From: Acetitomaculum ruminis DSM 5522
GTDB taxonomy: Bacteria; Bacillota; Clostridia; Lachnospirales; Lachnospiraceae
Length of the DNA: 64,000 nt
Direction: 5' to 3'
NCBI RefSeq assembly: GCF_900112085.1
Contig: NZ_FOJY01000015.1
Location: 1 to 64,000 of the forward strand
The position numbers and the translations under genes are program-made. This document shows, in pieces, positions 18,921 through 26,595 of this stretch (positions within the stretch are counted from its first letter, which is position 1; every line of letters begins with the position of its first letter). Under the pieces are notes generated by a model, which made no database searches, was not told where the DNA came from, and saw nothing but the letters and a program-made list of their open reading frames with translations.

Positions 18921-20219
18921 ATGAAAAAAGCTGCATTTCATAATCTTGGCTGCAAGGTAAATGCCTATGAAACAGATGCAATGTTAGAAAGCCTGAAAAA
19001 TGACGGCTATGAGATAGTAGATTTTAATGAAGAAGCAGATATTTATATAATTAACACCTGTTCTGTTACAAATGTTGCTGATAAAAAGTCCAGACAAATG
19101 ATTCACAGGGCAAAAAAGAAAAATCCCAATGCTCTTATTATTGCATGCGGCTGTTATGTTCAGACTTCAAAAGATGAAGTAATAAAAGACGGCACTGCCC
19201 ATATAGTTATTGGTACAAATCACAAGAATAAAATTCTTGATTATATAAAAGATTATTACGATGGAGCAGAAAAGATAGTTAATATTGATGATATAAGTCA
19301 TGAGCATCAATATGAAAAAATAACAGCTAATCAGGCAGGTGAAAACACCAGGGCATACATGAAAATTCAGGATGGCTGTAATCAGTTTTGCAGTTACTGC
19401 ATTATTCCCTATGCAAGGGGAAGAGCCAGAAGCAGAAGCTTTGAAGATATATATGAAGAGGCAAAGGTATTGGCTTCAAAAAAATACAAAGAAATTGTTT
19501 TAACAGGAATACATCTTTCTTCCTACGGGAAGGATACGGGAGATACACTGTTACATGTTATTAAAGAACTGTCCTGTATTGAAGGTATAGAACGAATCAG
19601 ATTAGGCTCTATAGAACCTGGGATTATCAGTGATGAATTTTTAGAAGAAGTATCAAAAATCAAAGAATTTTGTCCACATTTTCATATATCCATGCAAAGT
19701 GGATGTGACAGTGTCTTAAAGAGAATGAACAGACATTATACAGCTGATGAATATTATGAAAAATGCTGCAAAATCAGAAAATATTTTGAACATCCTGCCA
19801 TAACAACAGATGTAATTGTGGGATTTCCTATGGAAAGTGAAGAAGAGTTTAATGAAACCTATGACTTTATAAAAAAGGTAGAGTTTTACGAAACTCATGT
19901 ATTTAAGTATTCCAGAAGAAAAGGAACTAAAGCTGATAAAATGGAGGGACAGGTAAAAGAAGAAATAAAAAATGAAAGGAGTGATATACTTTTAAAGGAA
20001 AATGAGCTTAAAAGAAAGAAATTTATCGAATATTATCTTGATAAAGAAATAGAAGTTCTTTTTGAAGATACTATAGAAGTTGATGATAAAATTTATCAGC
20101 TTGGACATACAAAAGAGTATGTTAAGGCTGCGTTACTTTCTAAAGAAAATCTTTCAAATACAAGCAAGATAGGAAAAGCAAAGGGATTTTTACAAAATAA
20201 TATATTGCTATTAGAGTAA
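18921..20219 (+). CDS. mtaB: tRNA (t6A37) methylthiotransferase MtaB
   Basis: A 432-residue radical SAM methylthiotransferase that converts t6A37 to ms2t6A37 in tRNAs reading ANN codons. The UPF0004 N-terminal domain holds three cluster cysteines (NLGCKVNAYE, NTCSVTN, ACGCYVQ). The radical SAM motif is CNQFCSYCIIPYARG. The last ~60 residues resemble a TRAM RNA-binding domain. The NLGCKVNAYETD start is typical of MtaB rather than MiaB or RimO. ATG follows GATAGGAG. Confidence 0.94.
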   Translation: MKKAAFHNLGCKVNAYETDAMLESLKNDGYEIVDFNEEADIYIINTCSVTNVADKKSRQMIHRAKKKNPNALIIACGCYVQTSKDEVIKDGTAHIVIGTNHKNKILDYIKDYYDGAEKIVNIDDISHEHQYEKITANQAGENTRAYMKIQDGCNQFCSYCIIPYARGRARSRSFEDIYEEAKVLASKKYKEIVLTGIHLSSYGKDTGDTLLHVIKELSCIEGIERIRLGSIEPGIISDEFLEEVSKIKEFCPHFHISMQSGCDSVLKRMNRHYTADEYYEKCCKIRKYFEHPAITTDVIVGFPMESEEEFNETYDFIKKVEFYETHVFKYSRRKGTKADKMEGQVKEEIKNERSDILLKENELKRKKFIEYYLDKEIEVLFEDTIEVDDKIYQLGHTKEYVKAALLSKENLSNTSKIGKAKGFLQNNILLLE

Positions 20220-20246
20220 ATATGACGATACCTAATAAGAATCCCA

Positions 20247-20275
20247 TTGAATTATTAACTCTATTATATTATATT
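20247..20275 (+). promoter_or_regulatory. Sigma-A promoter of ireB-ruvX-DUF1292
   Basis: TTGAAT (20247-20252), 17 bases, TATATT (20270-20275), ~43 bases before the ireB start. Confidence 0.6.
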
Positions 20276-20317
20276 AGAATAGAATAATAAGTGTGCGGAT
20301 GCACTTAAAGAGGACGT

Positions 20318-20596
20318 ATGAAAATGAAAGATAAAAACAATACACAATTTTTTGATGTATCAGTAGAGCAAACACGCTCTGTTAAATCTATTATAGAGGA
20401 TGTTTATAAAGCACTTTCTGAGAAGGGATATAATCCGGTTAATCAGATAGTGGGATATATTATGTCCGGAGACCCTACCTATATTACTTCTTACAAAAAT
20501 GCAAGAAGTCTTATTGTGAAGGTTGAAAGAGATGAACTTGTGGAAGAACTTTTAGCTGAATATATCAAAAATAATTCCTGGAAAGAAGAAAACTAG
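20318..20596 (+). CDS. ireB: IreB family regulatory phosphoprotein (UPF0297)
   Basis: A 92-residue protein of the IreB/YrzL family. The signatures [35 protein letters not shown] and [10 protein letters not shown] are all present. In Enterococcus IreB is phosphorylated by the PASTA kinase IreK and affects cephalosporin tolerance; whether the same holds here is not known. The start may be ATG 20318 or ATG 20324: AGAGGA ends at 20314, which suits the second better. The stop codon directly abuts the ruvX start. The ireB-ruvX-DUF1292 order is conserved in Firmicutes. Confidence 0.9.
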   Translation: MKMKDKNNTQFFDVSVEQTRSVKSIIEDVYKALSEKGYNPVNQIVGYIMSGDPTYITSYKNARSLIVKVERDELVEELLAEYIKNNSWKEEN

Positions 20597-21019
20597 ATGA
20601 GGATAATGGGACTTGATTATGGTTCAAAAACCGTTGGTGTGGCACTAAGTGATGAACTTCTTATCACAGCTTCGGCATTTGAAACCATTTCTAGAAAGTC
20701 AGAAAAGAAACTAAGACAGACTCTTGCCAGAATTGATGAAATTGTGGCTGAAAAAGAGGTTGGAAAAATTGTACTTGGATTCCCTAAGAATATGAACAAT
20801 ACAGAGGGAGAGCGTTGTGAAAAAACTCTGGAATTCAAAAATATGCTGGAAAAACGTACAGGACTTGAAGTAATATTATGCGATGAAAGACTGACTACTC
20901 TTCAGGCACAAAAGGTTTTGATGGATGAGTCGGTGCGACGGGAAAATCGTAAGCAATATGTTGATCAAATTGCAGCAGCCCTGATTTTACAGAATTACTT
21001 GGAAAATATTTCAAAATAA
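20597..21019 (+). CDS. ruvX: Holliday junction resolvase-like RNase H-fold nuclease (YqgF/RuvX)
   Basis: A 140-residue RNase H-fold protein. The N-terminal [16 protein letters not shown] carries the first catalytic Asp, [10 protein letters not shown] the Glu region, and [14 protein letters not shown] the last Asp. The family takes part in pre-16S rRNA 5' end maturation; a Holliday junction role is also proposed. It starts on the base after the ireB stop codon, with GGAAAGAAG as ribosome binding site inside ireB. Confidence 0.93.
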   Translation: MRIMGLDYGSKTVGVALSDELLITASAFETISRKSEKKLRQTLARIDEIVAEKEVGKIVLGFPKNMNNTEGERCEKTLEFKNMLEKRTGLEVILCDERLTTLQAQKVLMDESVRRENRKQYVDQIAAALILQNYLENISK

Positions 21020-21030
21020 TCGGAGGAAAG

Positions 21031-21291
21031 ATGGAGAAAATAAAGTTTAAAATAGAAGGAAGCGAAGAATTTGATGAATTCTTTGTTTTGGCATCAACAG
21101 TCGTTGCAGGATGCACATATCTTCTGGTTACGGAAGATGAGGAAGGAGACAGCGATTGTTATATTTTATTGGAAAAAACTTCAGAAAACATGGATGAAAT
21201 CGCCTATGAAATTGTTGAAGACGAGGTGACATTGGGATCTTTATCTAAGATTTTCGAAGAATTAATAGATGACATTAGTATAGAACAGTAG
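21031..21291 (+). CDS. DUF1292 family protein (YrzB-like)
   Basis: An 86-residue acidic protein of the DUF1292 family: FKIEGSEEFDEFFVLASTVV, then YLLVTEDEEGD and YILLEKTSE. Function unknown. It is nearly always third after ireB and ruvX in Firmicutes, as here, 11 bases downstream with a CGGAGGA ribosome binding site. It is soluble, with no signal or membrane segment. Confidence 0.88.
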   Translation: MEKIKFKIEGSEEFDEFFVLASTVVAGCTYLLVTEDEEGDSDCYILLEKTSENMDEIAYEIVEDEVTLGSLSKIFEELIDDISIEQ

Positions 21292-21634
21292 AAGTTAAAT
21301 GTCTTAAAGGTACTTTGAAAGGAGTGAAATTTTATGTACCTAAATGGCATATTTGGCTTTGTTATGTTTTAAAAACTGGTATTTATTGGACGTGGTTTCA
21401 CAAATATTCCCATACTTTGATATTGTTTAAATTACCTTTGCAGTAGTTTCATTAAGACTGTAACGGTTGAATTTAAAAATATCACAAGTATCCTGCAAAT
21501 AAAAAAGTACGTAGAATTTGAAGTCATTTCTGTATAATTGCAGGCATTCAAATCAAGAAAAAAATTACAAAGTTATTTTGCCATTAGGTGTCAGATTGTG
21601 CCTTGAGACCATTATATTTTTTGGAGGTGCAGTT
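21292..21634 (+). other. Leader region between DUF1292 and RNase J
   Basis: This 343-base gap holds a 12-codon ORF with a good ribosome binding site (listed separately), enclosed at its start by an AGGTAC/GTACCT inverted repeat (21308-21313 and 21336-21341). A lone TATAAT is at 21533-21538 without a matching -35. An open frame from 21518 runs into RNase J, but its extra 39 codons do not resemble the family. No terminator is seen after DUF1292. Confidence 0.5.
21334..21372 (+). CDS. Possible 12-residue leader peptide upstream of RNase J
   Basis: ATG (21334) to TAA (21370-21372) encodes MYLNGIFGFVMF. AAAGGAG at 21318-21324 is nine bases upstream, as good as those of neighbouring genes. The start lies in an inverted repeat that could hide the ribosome binding site. 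The peptide is hydrophobic. At this length chance cannot be excluded. Confidence 0.3.
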   Translation: MYLNGIFGFVMF

Positions 21635-23302
21635 TTGAAGAATGTTAATAATTCAAAATTAAAGATAATTCCTTTAGGAGGAATGGAACTTATTGGAATG
21701 AATATTACTGCTTTTGAATTCGAAGACAGTATTATTGTTGTTGACTGCGGATTGGCATTTCCGGCAGAGGACATGTTTGGAATAGACCTGGTAATACCGG
21801 ATGTGACTTATCTTAGAGATAATGCTGATAAGGTAAAAGGATTCGTTATAACCCACGGTCATGAGGATCATATCGGTGCTTTACCTTATGTTTTAAAAGA
21901 TGTAGAGGCTGCTATATACGCTACCAAGCTTACAATGGGTATAATAGACAGTAAGTTAAAGGAACATAATCTTCAAAAGAAGATTCGCCGCAAAGTGGTA
22001 AAACACGGGCAGTCCATTAATCTTGGAAGTTTTAGAATAGAATTTATTAAAACAAACCATAGTATAGTTGATGCATCAGCTCTTGCCATATATTCTCCGG
22101 CAGGGATAATAGTCCACACAGGAGACTTTAAAGTGGATTATACACCGGTATTTGGAGATGCCATAGATTTACAAAGGTTTGGAGAAATTGGTAAAAAAGG
22201 AGTTTTGGCTTTAATGTGCGAAAGTACAAATGCCGAAAGACCGGGCTTTACCTTGTCAGAAAAAAGTGTTGGAAAAACATTAGATACAATCTTTGCAGAA
22301 CATACAGAAAACAGAATAATTGTTGCAACTTTTGCCTCAAATGTTGACAGGGTTCAGCAGATTATAAATACATCCTACAGATTTGGGAGAAAAGTTGCCA
22401 TTGAAGGAAGAAGTATGGTAAATGTAATATCCATAGCTTCAGATTTAGGATATCTTGATATTCCTGAAAATACCCTCATTGAAACAGAGCAGCTTGATAA
22501 TTACCCATGCGAAAGAACGGTATTTATTACTACCGGAAGTCAGGGAGAATCCATGGCAGCTTTATCCAGAATGGCAGAGGGGACACATAAAAAAGTAAAA
22601 ATAAGACCTAATGACACTGTTATATTAAGCTCAAATCCAATACCGGGAAATGAAAAATCAGTTTCAAAAATAATAAATGAATTGTTAGCTATGAAAGCTG
22701 AGGTTATTTATCATGATGCCCATGTTTCAGGTCATGCTTGCCAGGAAGAAATAAAACTGATTTATGCATTGGTGAAACCTAAATATGCAATTCCGATACA
22801 TGGTGAATTTAAACACAGAACCGCCCAGGCTGAGCTTATTAAGGGACTTGGTTATGATAATGACCATATTTTTATGTTACAAACCGGAGATGTCCTAGAA
22901 CTTAGTGAAGACAGCGAGGCAAAGATAGTTGGAAAAGTTCCTGCCGGAAGAGTGCTGGTAGACGGACTTGGTGTGGGAGATGTTGGAAATATTGTACTAA
23001 GGGACAGACAGCATCTTGCAGAAGACGGAATCATAATAGTGGTAATGACCTTAGAAAGAGGCAGTGCAAATGTTTTGTCAGGACCTGATATTGTTTCCAG
23101 GGGATTTGTGTATGTAAGAGAATCCGAAAGTCTTATGGATGGTGCCAGACTGGTAATATCCGAGGCTATTGAAAGGTGTCAGGAAAAAGGTACTTCTGAT
23201 TGGAGTAGAATTAAAAGTGCTATAAAAGATGATTTAGGAGAATTTGTCTGGAAAGAAACAAAGAGAAACCCTATGATACTTCCGATTATTATGGAAGTTT
23301 AA
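21635..23302 (+). CDS. rnj: Ribonuclease J
   Basis: A 555-residue metallo-beta-lactamase/beta-CASP ribonuclease with 5'-3' exo- and endonuclease activity in mRNA decay and rRNA processing. Zinc ligands are in THGHEDHIGALPYV and HTGDFKVD; FVITTGSQGE-type beta-CASP motifs (VFITTGSQGESMAALSRMA) and the late AIPIHGEFKH histidine follow. A TTG at 21635, five bases after GGAGGTG (21623-21629), gives MKNVNNSKLKIIPLGGM, the usual N-terminus. The 39-codon upstream extension lacks support. J1 and J2 types cannot be separated from this sequence alone. Confidence 0.93.
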   Translation: MKNVNNSKLKIIPLGGMELIGMNITAFEFEDSIIVVDCGLAFPAEDMFGIDLVIPDVTYLRDNADKVKGFVITHGHEDHIGALPYVLKDVEAAIYATKLTMGIIDSKLKEHNLQKKIRRKVVKHGQSINLGSFRIEFIKTNHSIVDASALAIYSPAGIIVHTGDFKVDYTPVFGDAIDLQRFGEIGKKGVLALMCESTNAERPGFTLSEKSVGKTLDTIFAEHTENRIIVATFASNVDRVQQIINTSYRFGRKVAIEGRSMVNVISIASDLGYLDIPENTLIETEQLDNYPCERTVFITTGSQGESMAALSRMAEGTHKKVKIRPNDTVILSSNPIPGNEKSVSKIINELLAMKAEVIYHDAHVSGHACQEEIKLIYALVKPKYAIPIHGEFKHRTAQAELIKGLGYDNDHIFMLQTGDVLELSEDSEAKIVGKVPAGRVLVDGLGVGDVGNIVLRDRQHLAEDGIIIVVMTLERGSANVLSGPDIVSRGFVYVRESESLMDGARLVISEAIERCQEKGTSDWSRIKSAIKDDLGEFVWKETKRNPMILPIIMEV

Positions 23303-23356
23303 ATAGAGTTTATTAATTAAAACAGGCACTGGAAAGATATTTTGAAGGAAAGAAAA

Positions 23357-24004
23357 ATGCTGGTAAACGAAAGGCTTATAGAGTACATAAACACGCTGGA
23401 TAGTGAGAATTCAGAAATTTTAAATACAATTGAAAAAGAGGCATTAAGGGATAATGTCCCTATTGTCAGAAAAGATATGCAGGCCTTTTTAAAATTTGTT
23501 TTAGCCTTAAAGAAACCGGAAAAAATATTAGAAGCCGGTACTGCAATCGGATTTTCCTCAATTTTAATGGGAGAAAATTCAAAAAAAGACTGTCATATTA
23601 CGACCATAGAAAATTATCAAAAAAGAATAAATATTGCAAAAGAAAACATCAAAAGAGCTGGAATGACAGAAAAAATCACCCTTTTAGAAGGGGATGCCTT
23701 AGAAGTAATGGAAAAACTTGATGATAAATATGATATGATATTTTTAGATGCATCAAAGGGGCAGTACATAAACCTGCTGCCCCAGGTGATGAGATTGTTA
23801 AAAAATGACGGAATTGTAATATCTGATAATATGTTTCAGGACGGAGATCTTATTGAATCAAGATTTGCCGTTAGAAGAAGAGATAGAACTATCCATAAAA
23901 GGATAAGAGATTATATTTATGAAATTACTCACAATGAATCGCTAAAAACCGTACTCTTACCTGTAGGAGACGGGGTTGCTTTTACAACAAGAGTGAGTAA
24001 CTAG
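23357..24004 (+). CDS. trmR: O-methyltransferase, probable tRNA 5-hydroxyuridine methyltransferase TrmR
   Basis: A 215-residue class I methyltransferase of the caffeoyl-CoA OMT family. SAM-binding region ILEAGTAIGFSSILMG, acidic TIENYQKR, DMIFLDASKGQYI, and the metal-binding DGIVISDNMFQDG. B. subtilis TrmR (YrrM) methylates ho5U34 to mo5U34 in tRNA and its gene sits beside U32-family trhP genes, as here (20 bases upstream of one). The TTG at 23342 overlaps the GAAGGAA ribosome binding site, so ATG 23357 is chosen. The tRNA role rests on context and family similarity. Confidence 0.82.
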   Translation: MLVNERLIEYINTLDSENSEILNTIEKEALRDNVPIVRKDMQAFLKFVLALKKPEKILEAGTAIGFSSILMGENSKKDCHITTIENYQKRINIAKENIKRAGMTEKITLLEGDALEVMEKLDDKYDMIFLDASKGQYINLLPQVMRLLKNDGIVISDNMFQDGDLIESRFAVRRRDRTIHKRIRDYIYEITHNESLKTVLLPVGDGVAFTTRVSN

Positions 24005-24023
24005 TCTAGGAGGATTATATTTT

Positions 24024-25259
24024 ATGAAAATGCCGGAATTACTTGTACCTGCCAGCAGTTTAGAAGTATTAAAAACAGCAGTTGTATTTGGAGCAGACGC
24101 GGTATATATAGGTGGAGAAGCTTTTGGATTAAGAGCCATGGCTAAAAACTTTTCAAAAGAAGAAATGGCAGAAGGTATTGCCTTTGCTCATGAGAGAAAT
24201 GTAAAAGTTTATGTAACAGCAAATATACTGGCACATAATTATGATCTGGAAGGTGTTGAAAAATATTTTAATGAATTAAAAGAAATAAAACCTGATGCTC
24301 TGATAATTTCAGATCCGGGTGTATTTTCCATAGCTAAAAGAGTTTGCCCTGAAATAGATGTTCACATTTCAACCCAGGCAAATAATACAAACTATGGAAC
24401 CTTTAATTTCTGGCACAGCCTTGGTGCCAGAAGGGTAGTAAGTGCAAGGGAGCTTTCTTTGGAGGAATTAAAGGAAATAAGAGCAAATATTCCTGATGAC
24501 CTTGAAATAGAAACCTTTATTCATGGTGCAATGTGTATATCCTATTCAGGAAGATGTCTTTTAAGTAATTTTCTTACGGGAAGAGATGCTAACAGAGGTG
24601 CCTGTACCCACCCTTGCAGATGGAAATATTCCATAATGGAAGAAACCAGACCGGGAGAGTATTTTCCTGTTTATGAAAATGAAAGAGGAACCTATATTTT
24701 TAATTCAAAGGATCTTTGTATGATTGAGCATATTCCGGAGCTTGTAGATGCGGGAATAGATAGTTTAAAGATAGAAGGAAGAATGAAAACAGCTCTTTAT
24801 GTGGCTACTGTTGCAAGAACCTACAGAAAAGCTTTAGATGATTACAAAGAATCAAAAGAAAAATATCTTTCCAACATGGATTGGTATAAAGAGCAGATTG
24901 CAAGTTGCACCTACAGGCAGTTTACAACAGGATTTTTCTTTGGAAAACCTGACGAAACAGCCCAGATTTATGATAATAATACCTACATAAAAGGTTATAC
25001 CTATTTAGGAATAGTAGAGCCGGCTCTTGACGGACTTATTTCCATTACCCAGAAGAATAAATTTTCAGTAGGGGAAGAGATAGAGATAATGAAACCTGAT
25101 GGAGAAAACCTTCTTGCTAAGGTAATAGGCATCTATAATGATGAGGATGAGATGATGGAATCAGCTCCTCATCCACAGCAGCATTTAAGGGTAAGATTGT
25201 CAGAAATTGCAAATAAGTATGACATCTTACGGCGTAGGGAGTTAGAGGATGGACATTGA
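24024..25259 (+). CDS. trhP: U32 family protein, probable tRNA 5-hydroxyuridine synthase TrhP
   Basis: A 411-residue protein of peptidase family U32. The signature ETFIHGAMCISYSGRCLLS is present, followed by cysteines in ACTHPCRWKY that are typical cluster ligands in this family. Members once called collagenases include TrhP, which makes 5-hydroxyuridine at tRNA position 34 using prephenate. The adjacent trmR would then methylate it to mo5U34. B. subtilis needs two such proteins (YrrN, YrrO); only one is in this window. Start ATG follows AGGAGG. Its last 11 bases overlap the next gene. Confidence 0.82.
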   Translation: MKMPELLVPASSLEVLKTAVVFGADAVYIGGEAFGLRAMAKNFSKEEMAEGIAFAHERNVKVYVTANILAHNYDLEGVEKYFNELKEIKPDALIISDPGVFSIAKRVCPEIDVHISTQANNTNYGTFNFWHSLGARRVVSARELSLEELKEIRANIPDDLEIETFIHGAMCISYSGRCLLSNFLTGRDANRGACTHPCRWKYSIMEETRPGEYFPVYENERGTYIFNSKDLCMIEHIPELVDAGIDSLKIEGRMKTALYVATVARTYRKALDDYKESKEKYLSNMDWYKEQIASCTYRQFTTGFFFGKPDETAQIYDNNTYIKGYTYLGIVEPALDGLISITQKNKFSVGEEIEIMKPDGENLLAKVIGIYNDEDEMMESAPHPQQHLRVRLSEIANKYDILRRRELEDGH

Positions 25260-26289
25260 AGAAATAATCAAAAGTGCTGAAGAAAATAAGGCTTCAGATA
25301 TTCATTTATCAGTTGGAACTGTACCTAGATTCAGAATTCACGGACAGTTAAAAGTGGTTTCAGATCACATAATTACACCACAGGATACAAAAAACATGGT
25401 ATTAAAGCTCTTACCACCAGTTTCAAGAAAAGCTCTTGAAAGACGAGGTGATGTGGACTTTGCTACCACAATTCCCCAAGTAGGTCGTATCAGGGTAAAT
25501 GTATTTATGCAAAGAGGATGTTACTCTCTTGCCATAAGACTTTTCCCCACAAAACTGCCAACCCCAAAAGCGTTGGGAATACCGGATTCAGTAGAAGAAG
25601 CCCTCCATAAAAAAAGGGGAATGTTTTTAATAACTGGCCCTACAGGTTCAGGAAAATCAACCACTTTAGCAGCTCTTATAAATGTAATCAATCAGACAGA
25701 AAGTCTTCATGTGATAACTATAGAAGACCCCATAGAGTTTTTGTATCATCATAATAAGGCTTTAATCAACCAAAGGGAGATAGGAATAGACACCCCATCC
25801 TTTGCCATGGGAATAAAGGCCGCTATGAGGGAAAATCCGGATGTTATTGTAATAAGTAACCTATATGACATAGAAAGCATAAATATGGCAATAGCGGCAG
25901 CAGATGCAGGTCATATGGTATTGTCCAGCCTTCCTACGGCAGGGGTAATAAATACCATAGAACATCTGGTGGATATTTTCCCTACCTATCAGCAGCAACA
26001 AATAAGGGTGCAGTTATCTAATGCCTTAAAAGCCGTGATTTCCCAGGAATTATTAAGGGAAGAGGATGAAAGTCTTAATCAGATAGCAGCTTTTGAAATA
26101 TTATTCAATAATGCCGAAGTTGCAGAGGCTATCAGAGAGGATAAGCTGGCAGCTCTTGAGGACATAATGGAAAGAAACAAGAAAAACGGCATGCAAACCA
26201 TGGATAACGCAATATATGACATGTATCTTAAAAGATATATAACGAAAGAAACACTGGTTAAATATTCAAAAAAACCAATTCCAATCTGA
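25249..26289 (+). CDS. PilT-like secretion/twitching ATPase with altered catalytic boxes
   Basis: A 346-residue protein alignable over its full length to type IV pilus retraction ATPases. N-terminal ASDIHLSVGTVPRFRIHG; Walker A GPTGSGKSTT (residues 130-139); Asp box TIEDPIEF. Where PilT has the Walker B glutamate in VGEMRD, this protein has ISNLYD (202-207), so Glu and Arg are lost. Where PilT has the His box TLHT, it has SLPT (227-230). ATP may bind but catalysis by the PilT mechanism is doubtful. The ATG overlaps trhP by 11 bases, so it is coupled to it. No pilin, PilB or PilC gene is in the window. Function unknown; a structural or regulatory pseudo-ATPase is one possibility. Confidence 0.8.
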   Translation: MDIEEIIKSAEENKASDIHLSVGTVPRFRIHGQLKVVSDHIITPQDTKNMVLKLLPPVSRKALERRGDVDFATTIPQVGRIRVNVFMQRGCYSLAIRLFPTKLPTPKALGIPDSVEEALHKKRGMFLITGPTGSGKSTTLAALINVINQTESLHVITIEDPIEFLYHHNKALINQREIGIDTPSFAMGIKAAMRENPDVIVISNLYDIESINMAIAAADAGHMVLSSLPTAGVINTIEHLVDIFPTYQQQQIRVQLSNALKAVISQELLREEDESLNQIAAFEILFNNAEVAEAIREDKLAALEDIMERNKKNGMQTMDNAIYDMYLKRYITKETLVKYSKKPIPI

Positions 26290-26296
26290 AAACAGA

Positions 26297-26318
26297 GAAC
26301 ACAAAGTGTTCCTTATTT
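26297..26318 (+). terminator. Terminator-like hairpin after the PilT-like gene
   Basis: GAACAC (26297-26302) and GTGTTC (26306-26311) with a three-base loop, followed by CTTATTTT. Weak to moderate. Confidence 0.55.
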
Positions 26319-26372
26319 TCATGGAAAAACCCAAATTATTTGTGAAATTTAGCAAATAAACACAATAAATTA

Positions 26373-26402
26373 TTGACTAATCTTAACAAAGGCATTTATA
26401 AT
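26373..26402 (+). promoter_or_regulatory. Sigma-A promoter for comM-dprA
   Basis: TTGACT (26373-26378), 18 bases, TATAAT (26397-26402). Transcription near 26409 gives a ~187-base untranslated leader. Confidence 0.7.
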
Positions 26403-26429
26403 AAGCCTTATTGGATAAATCCATCTTTA

Positions 26430-26529
26430 AATTTCCCTAAAATCCGGGAAATTCTTTAGTAAAGCGGACATTCGGAATCCGCTTCGCTACTTCCTCATGA
26501 ACGCAGTGGCACTTTGTGCCACTGCGTTC
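26430..26529 (+). other. Three consecutive stem-loops in the comM leader
   Basis: Stem 1: AATTTCCC/GGGAAATT (26430-26437 with 26446-26453). Stem 2: AAGCGGA/TCCGCTT (26462-26468 with 26478-26484). Stem 3: a perfect 14-bp stem with a TTT loop (26499-26512 with 26516-26529). A-rich, not T-rich, sequence follows stem 3, so it does not end plus-strand transcription. It could be a structured RNA leader or a small intergenic repeat element. No known riboswitch motif was recognised. Confidence 0.6.
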
Positions 26530-26595
26530 AAAAAAGCAATTCGCTTGAAGATCCATTTTTAACTATTAATTATTTACAAAACATGAAAGGAGTGT

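Larger units (their letters stand above)
26290..26595 (+). other. Gap between the PilT-like gene and comM: terminator, promoter, three-stem leader
   Basis: This 306-base gap has no credible ORF. It contains a short terminator, a sigma-A promoter and a leader with three perfect stem-loops, each entered separately. Confidence 0.6.

Noticed and set aside
21518-21634. N-terminal extension of RNase J
   Set aside because: The frame is open but the residues do not match RNase J, and the TTG at 21635 is well placed after GGAGGTG.
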